This document shows positions 51,249 through 62,318 of a stretch of DNA of 64,000 bases, in pieces (within the stretch, counting starts at the first letter, position 1; each line of letters starts with the position of its first letter). The notes beneath the pieces were generated by a model. It searched no databases. It had not been told where the DNA came from and was given only the letters and a program-made list of their open reading frames with translations. The translations under genes and the position numbers were made by a program. The stretch spans positions 2,046,001-2,110,000 of the forward strand of contig NC_016599.1 of the NCBI RefSeq assembly GCF_000236705.1, written 5' to 3'. The DNA is from Owenweeksia hongkongensis DSM 17368. Its GTDB lineage: Bacteria > Bacteroidota > Bacteroidia > Flavobacteriales > Schleiferiaceae.

Positions 51249-54200
51249 TTATGTACCAAGATTTAATCTAAGACTGATTCCAAACTGATGAGTAGTAAGC
51301 GGATATGAATTTGATGTTTCATACTTACTCATGTTCAAATCATAGAAAAGTTTGGTCTGAACCCTCTTGCTAATCTGATAATCTGCCGAGAATTTGAGGG
51401 TAGTCACTCTTTGCCCCTGTGACACCTGGTTGGTTTGCTCTACAATTTTTCTGATAAGTGTAATGTTTCTTCTTATACCTAAGTCCACCTTAAGCTCAAG
51501 ATTACTTACCGGACTCTTTCTTCGTGCCCCTAGTTGTACAAATCCCAGCTTCACATCTTTAATAATGTAACCTGCACCTATCACCCACTCTTGTCCTTTG
51601 GTTTCAGTAATCTGAGCGTTGGTAAGGCCTAATGCTATATTTCTATCCTTCTTGTATTCGATACGTAAGGTTGCATTATTCTTGGTTTTCATATTAAAAC
51701 CAACGAGTGGTGCAAACTGCTCGGAAAGAATAACCGACCCGACTTGAAAGTCTGGCATCAAATCACCGTTATTATTTAATGCTGGCTTCAATTCATCTTC
51801 AGGAACTCCCGCATCCAGTTGATCCTGAATATTTTGTTGCTTAAGCAAGTTGGTAGAAATACCTCCAAGTGTGTATGTAGAGCGGTACCCGTGAGTAACC
51901 ACCACACTATTGAACCAATTTTTTACTGCTTTAATATTGGTAAGTCCATCGTAGGTAATTTGCCAGTTTGGCAATGGAATTTTCTTTTTATGATTCATCT
52001 CGGCATAGTTCACCTCTACGTCATTGATATTTGTACCTGAGTATGCCGAAACAAATGCAGGAATAAGCACATCCTGAGCATTATAACTAAAGTACTTGTA
52101 GCCCGCTGCCGATGAGTCCGAAGGCACGTTGTTTTCCACCACATTATATCCCGGGTTTTGCGAAGCGTAGTCCTGCGCCATCTCTTGGGCTATAATTTTT
52201 CTATACTCTAAGAAGTTGCTATACGTTTCTGAATCATAGGTTAAATCTTCAAACTGATCGCCCACCGTACCAATCATAATGTGGCTGATGGTAAAGTTTT
52301 CTGTCTCAAAAGTATTTTGACTTTCAAACATATCATTTTCACCATTATACCTAAAAAACTCAGACAAGCTGTGTGACTCGGTCCGCTGGGCATTAAACAC
52401 TATTCTAAAGTTTTTGGCAGGCTCTGCTGTCAACCTAAAGTTCATATTCTCACTATATGTTTCGGTATATTGTGTAGGAAGCAATTCCGACTGTGTAAGC
52501 CAACCATTACTTACCGCATCCTGCTGAACATTAGTTTGCCCACCCATGGTAAACCAAAACCCCGGTGCATTATTATTATCTAAATCCATTCCCAAAATAC
52601 TGGGCGTACCATTAAAACCGGGCAGCAAAGTTCCTTCAGCTAGTGAATAATTGGCAGATGCGTTTCTAAACATCATAAGGGTGCGGGCAACACCTGCTAG
52701 TACTTTTTGCAAAGTAGTTTCTTCCTCATCTTCTTTTGCAGAATCTTCACCTCGCCCCTGCCCTGGCAATCGGGGACCTCTGGGTCGCACTTCTCTTCCT
52801 GCCGTTTTACCATCATTTACTTTTTTCAGGTAAGGCACATTATTGTACAGACTTATCAGATTAAAATTATTATTTAATTGAATCCTCTGATTATTTTGAA
52901 TCGTATTGCCATAATCCAAATCTGGATTTCCTGAAGCCCCAGCATTATTTGCGATAAGCGAATTGGCCTGCCAATCATAATCCCCAGTATAGCTGGCCTG
53001 TGTATTTACCCAATCCAAAAAGACAATTTTATTGATGGGAACCTGCCAGTTTACGTTTACCGTTTGGTGATAGTTAGTAGGGCGGCCAAAGTCTTTTAAG
53101 TTATCCCAAATAATTTCTTTCCTTCTCGCTTCATCTGGAATAGAATCGGGTGTAGCCTCATCTATTCGTGTACGCATATTCGCGGTGAAATCTACTTTAA
53201 GTGTTTTTGTAATATCATAAAGTAAAGAATACTGTCGGTTGAAATTAAAACTATTATTATACGTGGTATCCAAATCAAACAAAGGGTTATCGGGATAAGC
53301 TGTATTTCGCATTTGCATGGCATGCTTGCTTCTATCCAAAGTTCCAATTACCGTAAATTGCTTTGGCAGCAAATAGAAATTAAAATCATTCACAATTCGC
53401 AAATAATCATTCTTCATCCACTTCACCTTTTTAAAAGGCTCCACCGGTTTTGGTGAATGACGGAATGTATAGTTTAGGCTACCTCGATAATCTTTTCTTT
53501 CATCAAATGCCACATTAATGTTTCGTTGAAAAATCTTAGAATAGGTATAAGTTGCACTAAAGTTTTCTATATCCCATGGCATTGGCTTGTCCTGAGCTCG
53601 CTTACCTACTCTATCCTTTCTTACGTTGGTAAAGTTTATAGACTGCCTCTTAGTATAGTCTTGAGACATTTCTTTGAGCTCATCCCTTTCGGCATCAGTC
53701 TCCAAATTGGCCAATGCATCCTGAAACTCAATATCCGGATCAAGGGGGTTAAATTGAGGGTTTAACCACTCTTCTCCTGTTCCAAAAAACATTGGGATTC
53801 TAAGTCCTACATCTTGAGGGAAAAACTTGCCTAGCTCAAAGCTACTCTGCAAATCATAAGCAAACATTTGAAACTTGTTTCGCTCACTTACCGTTTGATC
53901 TATACTTCCAAAACCAATGGAACTTGTTCTACCGCTTACGCTAATATTTGCAAAGTCGGCAAGCTGCGCTGCCACTCTAGCATTAGCCGCCCATCCGCCA
54001 CGTTGATCAAAGTCGCTTAGTCGCAATTCATTCACCCAAACTTCAGCACATTTTGGCAAACCGTCATCTGCACTATTCACTGTTCTTCTCTTAGGGTTTC
54101 TCACCCCAATCATTATGGTGCGCACGTTACTTAAGTTTGGCGCTCCCACCACGGTTATGGTTGCTTTTCCCTTTACTTGGCTAAACTCTTCGGTAATACT

Positions 54201-57200
54201 TGTATTGCTTGAACGGAAAGCTCTATCTCTGGCAAGCTTTACTTCTTTCAAATCCTCAAGCTCAAAGTCTACATCATTGGCCTCTGGCCAAATTAGATCT
54301 TCATCCGATGTACCATGCTCTGTTTCCGTCAGAGGAATTTCATACTCGTAAAAGTTTTGTTCATAATCGCTACCCATACGTATAAAAAGCATGAGGTCTC
54401 CATCTTTAAGGGCTCCCTGTCTATCATCCTGATTCACCACCCCATCTTCTGCATGCGCAAACATCTTTAGGCGATTATAATTACGCATGTCAAATTCAAT
54501 GTTTTTAAACACCGCTCTGGATGCGCCATCTTTCAAATTGCATAATCTAAGCGAAAGCGATTGTTCATTTGCCTGCTGCGAAGAAGTTGTTCCAAAAACC
54601 ACCTGACGATCAATTCCCGGAGGCACTACATAGGGGATTGGTAAACGATCACCATTTTGTTCAATGCTCACTGCATTTACCTCAAAAATTGTGTTATCAC
54701 TAGCATCATCATTTAAGCGATCACCGTCTCCATCCAGGTCATAAGCATATCGTCTCCACTCACCTCGTACTAACTCAAGTTTTGCAAAGCGCAGCACCAC
54801 ATCATTCTTAAACCCTTTCATAAACATTCTGGCAAAACGAATAGATCTGAAATCACTTATAGGCCCTACCTTTTTATCTGGACTAAAAACAGGAACTTTA
54901 AACTGTACCCAGGTAGCGTTTACCTTTTTACCATTGGGCTGAACAGGTTGATCCTCTACCGGCACTACTCTAATATCAGTCACATAATTCTTACCCACTT
55001 TATTCAGATCCTCCTTTCTCATACTGATCCGATATTGATAGTATGCTTCAATTTTGTTCATCGTTTGGTCACGATTCACATCTTCAATATCCGGAGTGTT
55101 GGTGGCAAAGGCAATTACGCCATCTACTTCGGTAGGATCACTGTTTCCTTCTGGGTTATTATAATTTTTGTACCGCTCTAGGATTGTTGCCTTTTCCTGA
55201 TCTAAGCTATTACCACGGTAATATCTAAAGTTATCAGCAGCAGGGTCTCCTGTAACGGAGGTGTAGGCAATACTTTGCTGACCAAGTGTATTTATAATTC
55301 TTGTTAAATACGGATCATAAGGCCCATCCGTCCAGCTACCTTCTTCATTGTCACCAATAAGGTCATACCCTACATCCTGAAAATCACGAGCAGCAGGGTC
55401 ATTATCAAAAGCTACTACCACTGGTCTCACAGCCGGAGCGTACCCCCATTCAGTAGAGTCTAGTTTAGAAACATCGCCATCAGCTGGGATTCCATTTTCT
55501 ACGGCTTGCTTACCATCTCTAAGTATGTCTTCAGAAACATTACCTAAGTTTAAATACAAGTCTCCTTCCAAGGTGGAAGGAGAAGCTTCGTCCCCTTCAA
55601 AAGGGTTTAATACCCAGAACTGTACGAACTCAATATTTTGCTCCTCAAAGTTGGTGGTAGAAAGATCTCTCATAATACCTCCCCATCGTTGTTCAGGATT
55701 GTTAAGCTCACCATCTGCATTAATACCCGCTGAAACTGAAGTAGGCTCTACATCATAGTTGTACGGACCACGTTCTTTTGGATAATACGCCAAATCCAGC
55801 ACCGATATATAGTTTACCTGCGAGGCATCTTGTTGAATATTTGGAAAAACTTCGCTCACAGTAACTTGTCTTACAAATTGCCCAGATTGGAACTCCGGAT
55901 CATCCTTCATATGCTGTGGCAATGCCCCATCACTATTACGATGAAAAAGTGGATCAATAGTATACCATGCTAGCTTTGCTCGGTTAAAGCCGTTTTCGAT
56001 ACCTGTAGAGGCTCCAGCGGGAAATAAATCCAGCTGACCGGCCGGTGTACTGGCCAACCTCCAAGCTTGTGGTGCCATTATGTTAATAGTCGTCTGGCTA
56101 CTTTCAAAATCATCGAGGTATGTGGTAGCCTCGCCATCTATCTCAATACCGCGAGGAGAACCTGGTACCAATTGTGCAAACTCACCTTGAACGGTAATAC
56201 TGGAAGGTGCCTTGGTTTCAATAAATGGGATCGCATCTACTGCCCGAGTAAGATATGGGGCATCTTTACTATACTGCCCATTTAGCCCCCACATGGTATT
56301 AGCAATGGGTTCTGTACCAATATTTACTTTTTGCGTAAGCGGCTTTTCGGACAAGCGAACTACAGTAGCGCCAATACTTAAATTTTCATTAAACTGATAA
56401 TCCGCATTAACCCCCATAAAAGTTTTTGTCTGGAAATTGAATACCGCATTATTTTCAAAGTCTACCTTAATGGGAGTACCCGATTGCAGAATACCTTCAT
56501 CTATAATTTTTACTCTCCCCAAATTGTAATCTACGGTATAGTCCACATTTTCTATAAGTTGCCTGCCCCCAGCTGTAACCACTACCGAGCCTTGTGGAAT
56601 ATTAAAAGCATTCAAAGAAATTTCGGAAGAAGAAGTAGACTTGTATTGTCCTTTCAGCAAATACTTATTTAGCTGGGCTTCATTTTGCGCCTTAAATCGT
56701 GTAGAGTCATACAACTGTTGAAAGACATATTTTTCCCTATCATCAGGATCACTTAGCTGCCGGGCTATGTTGCTACCAAAAGGCTCTAGTACCGGGAAAA
56801 TTATCTTTCCGTTTTGTGGAGTAATGGTAATGTTATTGATAAAGTCAAAAAATCCATCAGGCGATGGGTCATTGTTTGCATTCAATTTATCCAGACCAGT
56901 AGCGCGTAGCAATAGTTCGTCACTCAATTCTCCATCCGGTAACAGCGGAATTGGAGTTCCCGTTTCATCATTACGGTAAAGTACATCTAGTCTAAAATCT
57001 TCTTGATTTACCTGATAGGCATTCAAGCTATAGATGTTTTTCATCATCAGATCCCAAATAGGAAGGTTCACATTTAGAATAGAACTCTTCAGCATTTTGG
57101 TCATAAGTGGCTTTGGTGCAGCCACACCATCTGTAGAAAATTCACCCACCTGATATGTTTTGCCACCTGCCGTAAACTGGAAAGCAACAGCCAGGATCTC

Positions 57201-58619
57201 ATCCTGATTTAGTGAACTACTAAGTGATATATAACCCAACTGTGAATTATAGCTATACTCTCCGCTACTAAGTTTTCGAGCATTAGTAAGGTCTACAAAT
57301 TCTATTGCCTCTTGATATCCCGCTGATTGCAGCGAGCTGGTAGCCCTCGAAATATCTCTAATACCAGGCACGTCTGCTTCTAACACTTCTGGATTTAATG
57401 CGTTGTTTCGGTTATCAGGAAAACCTTGGTTTGGATAGAACCTACCATAAATATCAGGACCCGGAATATTAGCCGTAGTACTTCGGTATGCACCAGGACC
57501 ATCGCTTTCACCAAGATCCATAAAGGCTACAATATTTCTATTGTCCTCCGTGGCTTGGCGTGTGTTGGTCACCCATACTTCTACTTTGGTAATTTGCACG
57601 GGTGAAGTAAGCAATGGGCGATTAGCCAAAAAGGCTTCATAGTTTTCACGGAAATAATGCGAAAGAAAGAAGTGACGATTCGCATCATAATTATCGGCAG
57701 AGATTTCGAAATCTGTAGTAGTAGCACCACCTTGCACATTAATCGATGATGATTGACTTCTTTGCTCAGAGAACACACCCGTTACCATTAGCTTTCCAAA
57801 CTGAAACTGCCCTTTTACTCCAAACAGACTTTGAGCCCCACTTATCAGTGAGCTATTAAGCGGAAGACTAACATTACCAAGTTCTATCTTTTTGATGATG
57901 TCATCCTCGTCACCTGTAAACTCAACCTTCATTTGGTTTTCAAAACTAAAGGTAGCTTCGGTATCGTAGTTTGTTGTAATCTTTAATTTTTCACCAACAT
58001 TACCAGTAATGTTCATTTGAATACGTTGATCAAAGTCAAACGTAAAAGTGCTTCTATTTCTTTCTGGAATTAGTGGGTTGTCAATCTTCTGAATCCTTCC
58101 GCCAAAGCGCAGCTCGGCATACCCTTGAGGGCGAATATCTATAGTGTTGCTACCAAATAGCTTATTAAACAGTTCACTATTTACTTGAATTTGCGGTATA
58201 AGTGAGCTACCGGGATCACGGCCTTCATCCGCATCCGCTTGAGCACTCTGTGTTTTAGACTTCCAGTAATCATCTACCTGCTTACGAGCCACGTAATCGC
58301 GATATTCATCTGGTGTCATAAACATGGGCGGCTTTGAGGTAAGGTTACCTATTTTTTCGGTAACTATATACTGCCCCGTCTCATCATCATATTCTACATC
58401 GTTCGAATAATTGGAAGGGTCATTCATATAAAGACCACCAGACTCATCCCCAAACGGGTAAGGCAATGTAGAATCAGGGTCAGTAGAATCTTGAGGAATA
58501 AGAATACCGTTACGCTCCACCTCTAAGTACACATATCGTGAACCCGTGTAGCCAGCCAAGGCAATTGCCGCAGCCATAAAAATGACAAAGCTAAGAGGCG
58601 CACGTAATCCCTTCTTCAT
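51249..58619 (-). CDS. sprA: Cell surface protein SprA (T9SS outer-membrane translocon)
   Basis: Giant outer-membrane barrel of 2456 residues, the conducting channel of the type IX secretion system and needed for gliding in relatives that glide. An N-terminal signal/anchor (LSFVIFMAAAIALAGYTGS) is followed by the SprA start segment IDIRPQGYAELRFGGRIQKI near residue 160, then long beta-rich stretches throughout, such as GEKLKITTNYDTEATFSFEN, and a final strand ending SLRLNLGT. Length matches Flavobacterium SprA (about 2400). It exports the sorting-domain proteins encoded at 7375, 59336 and 60232. Its ATG overlaps the ruvA stop by one base, a conserved ruvA-sprA-gcvH-vanZ order in flavobacteria. 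Confidence 0.97.
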   Translation of the reverse strand: MKKGLRAPLSFVIFMAAAIALAGYTGSRYVYLEVERNGILIPQDSTDPDSTLPYPFGDESGGLYMNDPSNYSNDVEYDDETGQYIVTEKIGNLTSKPPMFMTPDEYRDYVARKQVDDYWKSKTQSAQADADEGRDPGSSLIPQIQVNSELFNKLFGSNTIDIRPQGYAELRFGGRIQKIDNPLIPERNRSTFTFDFDQRIQMNITGNVGEKLKITTNYDTEATFSFENQMKVEFTGDEDDIIKKIELGNVSLPLNSSLISGAQSLFGVKGQFQFGKLMVTGVFSEQRSQSSSINVQGGATTTDFEISADNYDANRHFFLSHYFRENYEAFLANRPLLTSPVQITKVEVWVTNTRQATEDNRNIVAFMDLGESDGPGAYRSTTANIPGPDIYGRFYPNQGFPDNRNNALNPEVLEADVPGIRDISRATSSLQSAGYQEAIEFVDLTNARKLSSGEYSYNSQLGYISLSSSLNQDEILAVAFQFTAGGKTYQVGEFSTDGVAAPKPLMTKMLKSSILNVNLPIWDLMMKNIYSLNAYQVNQEDFRLDVLYRNDETGTPIPLLPDGELSDELLLRATGLDKLNANNDPSPDGFFDFINNITITPQNGKIIFPVLEPFGSNIARQLSDPDDREKYVFQQLYDSTRFKAQNEAQLNKYLLKGQYKSTSSSEISLNAFNIPQGSVVVTAGGRQLIENVDYTVDYNLGRVKIIDEGILQSGTPIKVDFENNAVFNFQTKTFMGVNADYQFNENLSIGATVVRLSEKPLTQKVNIGTEPIANTMWGLNGQYSKDAPYLTRAVDAIPFIETKAPSSITVQGEFAQLVPGSPRGIEIDGEATTYLDDFESSQTTINIMAPQAWRLASTPAGQLDLFPAGASTGIENGFNRAKLAWYTIDPLFHRNSDGALPQHMKDDPEFQSGQFVRQVTVSEVFPNIQQDASQVNYISVLDLAYYPKERGPYNYDVEPTSVSAGINADGELNNPEQRWGGIMRDLSTTNFEEQNIEFVQFWVLNPFEGDEASPSTLEGDLYLNLGNVSEDILRDGKQAVENGIPADGDVSKLDSTEWGYAPAVRPVVVAFDNDPAARDFQDVGYDLIGDNEEGSWTDGPYDPYLTRIINTLGQQSIAYTSVTGDPAADNFRYYRGNSLDQEKATILERYKNYNNPEGNSDPTEVDGVIAFATNTPDIEDVNRDQTMNKIEAYYQYRISMRKEDLNKVGKNYVTDIRVVPVEDQPVQPNGKKVNATWVQFKVPVFSPDKKVGPISDFRSIRFARMFMKGFKNDVVLRFAKLELVRGEWRRYAYDLDGDGDRLNDDASDNTIFEVNAVSIEQNGDRLPIPYVVPPGIDRQVVFGTTSSQQANEQSLSLRLCNLKDGASRAVFKNIEFDMRNYNRLKMFAHAEDGVVNQDDRQGALKDGDLMLFIRMGSDYEQNFYEYEIPLTETEHGTSDEDLIWPEANDVDFELEDLKEVKLARDRAFRSSNTSITEEFSQVKGKATITVVGAPNLSNVRTIMIGVRNPKRRTVNSADDGLPKCAEVWVNELRLSDFDQRGGWAANARVAAQLADFANISVSGRTSSIGFGSIDQTVSERNKFQMFAYDLQSSFELGKFFPQDVGLRIPMFFGTGEEWLNPQFNPLDPDIEFQDALANLETDAERDELKEMSQDYTKRQSINFTNVRKDRVGKRAQDKPMPWDIENFSATYTYSKIFQRNINVAFDERKDYRGSLNYTFRHSPKPVEPFKKVKWMKNDYLRIVNDFNFYLLPKQFTVIGTLDRSKHAMQMRNTAYPDNPLFDLDTTYNNSFNFNRQYSLLYDITKTLKVDFTANMRTRIDEATPDSIPDEARRKEIIWDNLKDFGRPTNYHQTVNVNWQVPINKIVFLDWVNTQASYTGDYDWQANSLIANNAGASGNPDLDYGNTIQNNQRIQLNNNFNLISLYNNVPYLKKVNDGKTAGREVRPRGPRLPGQGRGEDSAKEDEEETTLQKVLAGVARTLMMFRNASANYSLAEGTLLPGFNGTPSILGMDLDNNNAPGFWFTMGGQTNVQQDAVSNGWLTQSELLPTQYTETYSENMNFRLTAEPAKNFRIVFNAQRTESHSLSEFFRYNGENDMFESQNTFETENFTISHIMIGTVGDQFEDLTYDSETYSNFLEYRKIIAQEMAQDYASQNPGYNVVENNVPSDSSAAGYKYFSYNAQDVLIPAFVSAYSGTNINDVEVNYAEMNHKKKIPLPNWQITYDGLTNIKAVKNWFNSVVVTHGYRSTYTLGGISTNLLKQQNIQDQLDAGVPEDELKPALNNNGDLMPDFQVGSVILSEQFAPLVGFNMKTKNNATLRIEYKKDRNIALGLTNAQITETKGQEWVIGAGYIIKDVKLGFVQLGARRKSPVSNLELKVDLGIRRNITLIRKIVEQTNQVSQGQRVTTLKFSADYQISKRVQTKLFYDLNMSKYETSNSYPLTTHQFGISLRLNLGT

Positions 58620-59197
58620 TATAATCTCTTCAACGCTTGCTTTATGATCTCTTCCACTCCAGCATCAGGCGTTTCACCCGTTAGCTGCACCAAGAGTCTT
58701 TCTGTTTGTTTTGGAGTATACCCTAGTACTTCCAAAGCAGAAGCTGCTTCTACTTTTACACCGGCCGGTGCCCCCATTGTGGTAATCGAAGTTTCAATAC
58801 CTGTTACCTTATCTTTTAGGTCAATGATAATTCGCTGGGCTGTTTTGGCACCAATGCCTTTTATGGATTGTAATAAACGTACATTCTCAGATGAAATTGC
58901 GCTAATCACTTCCTCAGAAGAAAGGCTACTTAAAATGACTCTAGCCGTATTACCTCCCACTCCACTCACCGAAATCAGTTGAATAAAAATGTCTCTTTCT
59001 GATTTAGCATTAAACCCAAATAGTGTTTGAGAGTCTTCTTTGTATATGGCATGAGTAAATAACTTCACGCTAGGTTTGGCACAAATATTGGAATATGTAG
59101 ATAGGGTAATATTGACTAAATATCCCACACCGGCACAGTCCAACACCGCATAGGTTGGTGTTACCTCTGTCAATTTCCCTTCTATATAATATATCAT
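58619..59197 (-). CDS. ruvA: Holliday junction branch migration protein RuvA
   Basis: Tetrameric DNA-binding subunit that holds four-way junctions for the RuvB motor, 192 residues. Domain I is the OB fold (MIYYIEGKLTEVTPTYAVLD), domain II carries two helix-hairpin-helix motifs (LISVSGVGGNTARVILS and LLQSIKGIGAKTAQRIIID), and domain III is the C-terminal RuvB-binding helix bundle (ALEVLGYTPKQTERLLVQL). ATG start. It is coupled to sprA by a one-base overlap. ruvB is not in the window. Confidence 0.97.
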   Translation of the reverse strand: MIYYIEGKLTEVTPTYAVLDCAGVGYLVNITLSTYSNICAKPSVKLFTHAIYKEDSQTLFGFNAKSERDIFIQLISVSGVGGNTARVILSSLSSEEVISAISSENVRLLQSIKGIGAKTAQRIIIDLKDKVTGIETSITTMGAPAGVKVEAASALEVLGYTPKQTERLLVQLTGETPDAGVEEIIKQALKRL

Positions 59198-59284
59198 TCG
59201 CGCAAGTAGAGTTTAAGGTTCTGCAAGTTTAGTCCTTGATTGGGATTAAGAACGGCAAAAATAGAAATTTCATATACCTACAAA

Positions 59285-59314
59285 ACAAAAAAAGCCACGC
59301 GCTTGGCGTGGCTT
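59285..59314 (-). terminator. Intrinsic terminator of the T9SS cargo gene
   Basis: A perfect 9-bp stem (59292-59300 with 59306-59314) and a minus-strand T-run (59291-59285) lie 22 bases after the stop at 59336. Confidence 0.92.
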
Positions 59315-59335
59315 CATAATCAACATGTTAAGACT

Positions 59336-60049
59336 CTATTTTATAACCAGCTTCTTAGAAGTTGTTACTTCACCATTAGATTTAATGATGTAAAAATAAA
59401 CTCCACGAGACAATTTTGAAACATCCAGTTTCAATTGATCATCTACCTCGGTAAGTTCTCGACTATACACCTTAGTACCCACCATGCTTACTAGTTCAAA
59501 GCTTGCACTCTCACCCCTCATGCCTGTATACTTCACATTAAGAATGCCTGAAGCCGGATTTGGATATACCGCGAATTCGTCAAAAGACTTTTCTTCAATT
59601 CCTATTCCTCCTGTCACCTCATAATTTGCAGTAAAAGCAACTGAGTCAGAAGGATTGTCTACATCATACCATACATATGTAATAGGTCCGCTTCTATTTA
59701 CACCATCTTGATCTGGATACACATGGCCAATAAACACATCACCTCCACCAGTAGCCTGGCCTGCCCCAATTGTAATTGTACCTGGACTAACCGACACTGA
59801 TGCCTTATAACAAACAACCCAGCAAATGGCGTTACTATCGGTTAAAGCATTGTAGTTCTTGTCTATTCTCTTACATCCCACCTCAATAGCCTGAGAGCTA
59901 TTGTTACGGATATTTATATCAATAGTTAAATCATCCGCTGTAACAGCATCACCGCTTGTATGAGATGAATCAACATTTTCGATAGTAAGGCTTTGCGCCA
60001 TCACCATAGATCCTGCACACAGCAAAAGGGAAAGTAATTTTAACTTCAT
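59336..60049 (-). CDS. Secreted protein with T9SS sorting domain
   Basis: Secreted protein of 237 residues from the ATG at 60049 (MKLKLLSLLLCAGSMVMAQ signal peptide; four earlier codons are rejected). The N-terminal half is an Ig-like beta domain with three Cys (VGCKRIDKN, CWVVCYKAS). The C-terminal 75 residues are a type A sorting domain: FAVYPNPASGILNVKYTG, ELVSMVGTKVYSREL, LSRGVYFYIIKS and a basic end. It is exported via SprA. Unlike most sorting-domain proteins it has only a single small domain and no enzyme motif. Function unknown. Confidence 0.87.
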   Translation of the reverse strand: MKLKLLSLLLCAGSMVMAQSLTIENVDSSHTSGDAVTADDLTIDINIRNNSSQAIEVGCKRIDKNYNALTDSNAICWVVCYKASVSVSPGTITIGAGQATGGGDVFIGHVYPDQDGVNRSGPITYVWYDVDNPSDSVAFTANYEVTGGIGIEEKSFDEFAVYPNPASGILNVKYTGMRGESASFELVSMVGTKVYSRELTEVDDQLKLDVSKLSRGVYFYIIKSNGEVTTSKKLVIK

Positions 60050-60231
60050 AATCATATACATTTAGATAGGCGAAGATAAATAAACTTCATAAGAACATCA
60101 TCTTATTATAAGATTTAACACACTTTAAGCCCCACTAAACGATGCATGCATACAATAACTTTTATCCAAATGTATACTTAGTGTTAGGATTTTTTTACAT
60201 TCGTCACATATTCCCTAAATTATTAGAAATT

Positions 60232-62238
60232 ATGAAAAAACTATTATCCCTGTCCATTTTTACAGCGTATTCCGTTGTAGGCATGGCTCAATTACCTGTA
60301 AGCACATCTGCAGAAAACAAAAATGCCGTGCTTGAAGAATTCACTGGAATCTACTGTCAGTTTTGTCCTGATGGGCATAAAAGAGCAAAGGATTTTTCTA
60401 CCGCAAACCCTGGTGATGTTGTCTTAATTAACATTCACACTGGTGGCTATGCTGCTCCAGGAGCAGGTGATCCTGATTTCCGTACTCCTTATGGTGCTGC
60501 TATTGCAGGTCAAAGTAACCTTGCTGGATACCCTGCAGGAACAATGAATAGAAGAGAGTTCACCGGAATGCAACAAAATGGTTCTGGTACCGCTATGAGC
60601 CGTGGCGATTGGGCTACAGCTGGTACTACAGTAATTGGTGAGTCATCTTATGCTAATATTGCTATTGAAGGCGATATCGACTATGCAGCCAATACTCTTA
60701 CCATTGATGTAGAAACTTACTTCACCGGAGCTGCTCCAGGATCTACTGTAAAATTGAATGTAGCTGTACTTCAAAGTAATATTCCTGGCCCACAAACTGG
60801 AATGGCTGCGAACCCTACACAGGTAGTTAATGGTGTATATTACCACGATCATATGTTGCGTGATTTGTTAACTGGTCAATGGGGTATTGATATTCCAACA
60901 ACTCAAAATGTTGTGAATTCATATTCTTACACATGGCCTATTCCAGCTGACATCAATGGTGTACCTGTTTCTATGGGAGATCTTGAAATTGCAGCTTTTA
61001 TCAGCGAAACACAACAAGTTATCGTAACTGGTGCTACAGGTCCGGTAAACTTTACACTTCCTGCTGGAGTAAGCACTGCTGACTTGGAAGCTGTGAGTAC
61101 CATGTCCAATAATGGTGGTTACTGCCAAACTTCAATAACTCCTGAGTTTACTATTCAAAACAATGAGAGTTTTGCTGTAGATAGTGCTGAAGCAATTTTG
61201 GTAATGAATGGTGGTGCTCCTATTTCACAATGGGTAACTAACATTCCTGCAAATGGAACCAAACTAGTTACTTTTCCATCTCAAAACTTGGTAGCTGGAG
61301 CTAATACTTTTAGTTTCTCAACATCTGTAACTGGTGTATACAAGTATATTGATGTAACTGCAGCTAATAACAATGCATCTGCTGATGATGTCTACATGGT
61401 GAGTTCTACCGTAAACAATTATCCTATGGCGAATGATTTTGAAGGATTACCATTGGGAGGTTTACCAAGCAATATGATTGTAGAGGACAACACTGGTCGT
61501 CTTTATGCAGTAGATCAAAGTGTTGCTACTGGTCTTCCTATTCCACTAGGAGGATACGGACAATCTGTTACTTCTTTCCGTTTTGACTTTGCAACTATTG
61601 ATCCAGGCACTGTGTCTTCTTTAGTATCTGAAAAAGTAAGCCTTGCAAACGCAAATGGTTCTGAAGTTCAATTTGACTATGCATACGGTGTTCGTGGTAC
61701 AAGTACAGGAGATATGCTAGAAGCATTTGTTTCTGTAGACTGCGGTCAAAACTGGATTAGAATTTGGGATGCAACTGCTGGTTCAGGGCTTGAAACTGCA
61801 CCTGCTACTGCTTCTGGAAGTCGTTTTTACCCAATAGCTGCTAATAACTGGAAAACTATTAGCGCATACATCTCTGGTATAGACGGAGCTGCTGAAGTAA
61901 TGATCAAAATAAAAGGAACTTCTGCCCTAGGTAATGCCCTTTACTTTGATAACTTAATGATTGATGGCAAGCCAATCGGTCTTGCTGAAATAAATGCTGC
62001 TGAAACTGCAAGCGTTTATCCTAATCCAGCAACGGATAAATTCTTTGTAGAATTGAATGAGCCTACTGACTTTAATGTACAGCTTAGCACTACTACTGGT
62101 CAAGTAGTAAGAGTTGCTGATTTTACTAAAACCACAAAAGCGGAAATCAACACTAACGGCCTAGCTAAAGGTGTTTATATTCTGAATATTTCTTCTGATA
62201 ATGGTACTTCTTCTCAAAGAGTAACTATTGCAGATTAA
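60232..62238 (+). CDS. Omp28-related T9SS-secreted protein
   Basis: Secreted protein of 668 residues from the ATG at 60232, which starts a signal peptide (MKKLLSLSIFTAYSVVGMAQ); a 30-residue upstream extension is rejected. The N-terminal about 270 residues are Omp28-like, with a thioredoxin-type start EEFTGIYCQFCPDGHKRAKD containing CxxC. A beta-sandwich and a choice-of-anchor-like region follow, and a type A T9SS sorting domain closes the protein (ASVYPNPATDKFFVELN, LAKGVYILNISS). The next gene encodes a TlpA thioredoxin, which may keep its Cys pair in the right redox state (inference). Confidence 0.9.
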   Translation: MKKLLSLSIFTAYSVVGMAQLPVSTSAENKNAVLEEFTGIYCQFCPDGHKRAKDFSTANPGDVVLINIHTGGYAAPGAGDPDFRTPYGAAIAGQSNLAGYPAGTMNRREFTGMQQNGSGTAMSRGDWATAGTTVIGESSYANIAIEGDIDYAANTLTIDVETYFTGAAPGSTVKLNVAVLQSNIPGPQTGMAANPTQVVNGVYYHDHMLRDLLTGQWGIDIPTTQNVVNSYSYTWPIPADINGVPVSMGDLEIAAFISETQQVIVTGATGPVNFTLPAGVSTADLEAVSTMSNNGGYCQTSITPEFTIQNNESFAVDSAEAILVMNGGAPISQWVTNIPANGTKLVTFPSQNLVAGANTFSFSTSVTGVYKYIDVTAANNNASADDVYMVSSTVNNYPMANDFEGLPLGGLPSNMIVEDNTGRLYAVDQSVATGLPIPLGGYGQSVTSFRFDFATIDPGTVSSLVSEKVSLANANGSEVQFDYAYGVRGTSTGDMLEAFVSVDCGQNWIRIWDATAGSGLETAPATASGSRFYPIAANNWKTISAYISGIDGAAEVMIKIKGTSALGNALYFDNLMIDGKPIGLAEINAAETASVYPNPATDKFFVELNEPTDFNVQLSTTTGQVVRVADFTKTTKAEINTNGLAKGVYILNISSDNGTSSQRVTIAD

Positions 62239-62265
62239 TCTTTGGGTTAGTTTTTGAACCTTAAT

Positions 62266-62297
62266 AGCCACGACCGACAGAATTGTTGGTCGTGGCT
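62266..62297 (+). terminator. Hairpin after the Omp28-like gene
   Basis: A 10-bp perfect stem (62266-62275 with 62288-62297), extended by three weaker pairs, with only a short AT-rich tail. It may be a terminator or an mRNA-stabilising stem. Confidence 0.7.
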
Positions 62298-62318
62298 TAA
62301 TTATTAAATACATTTTCG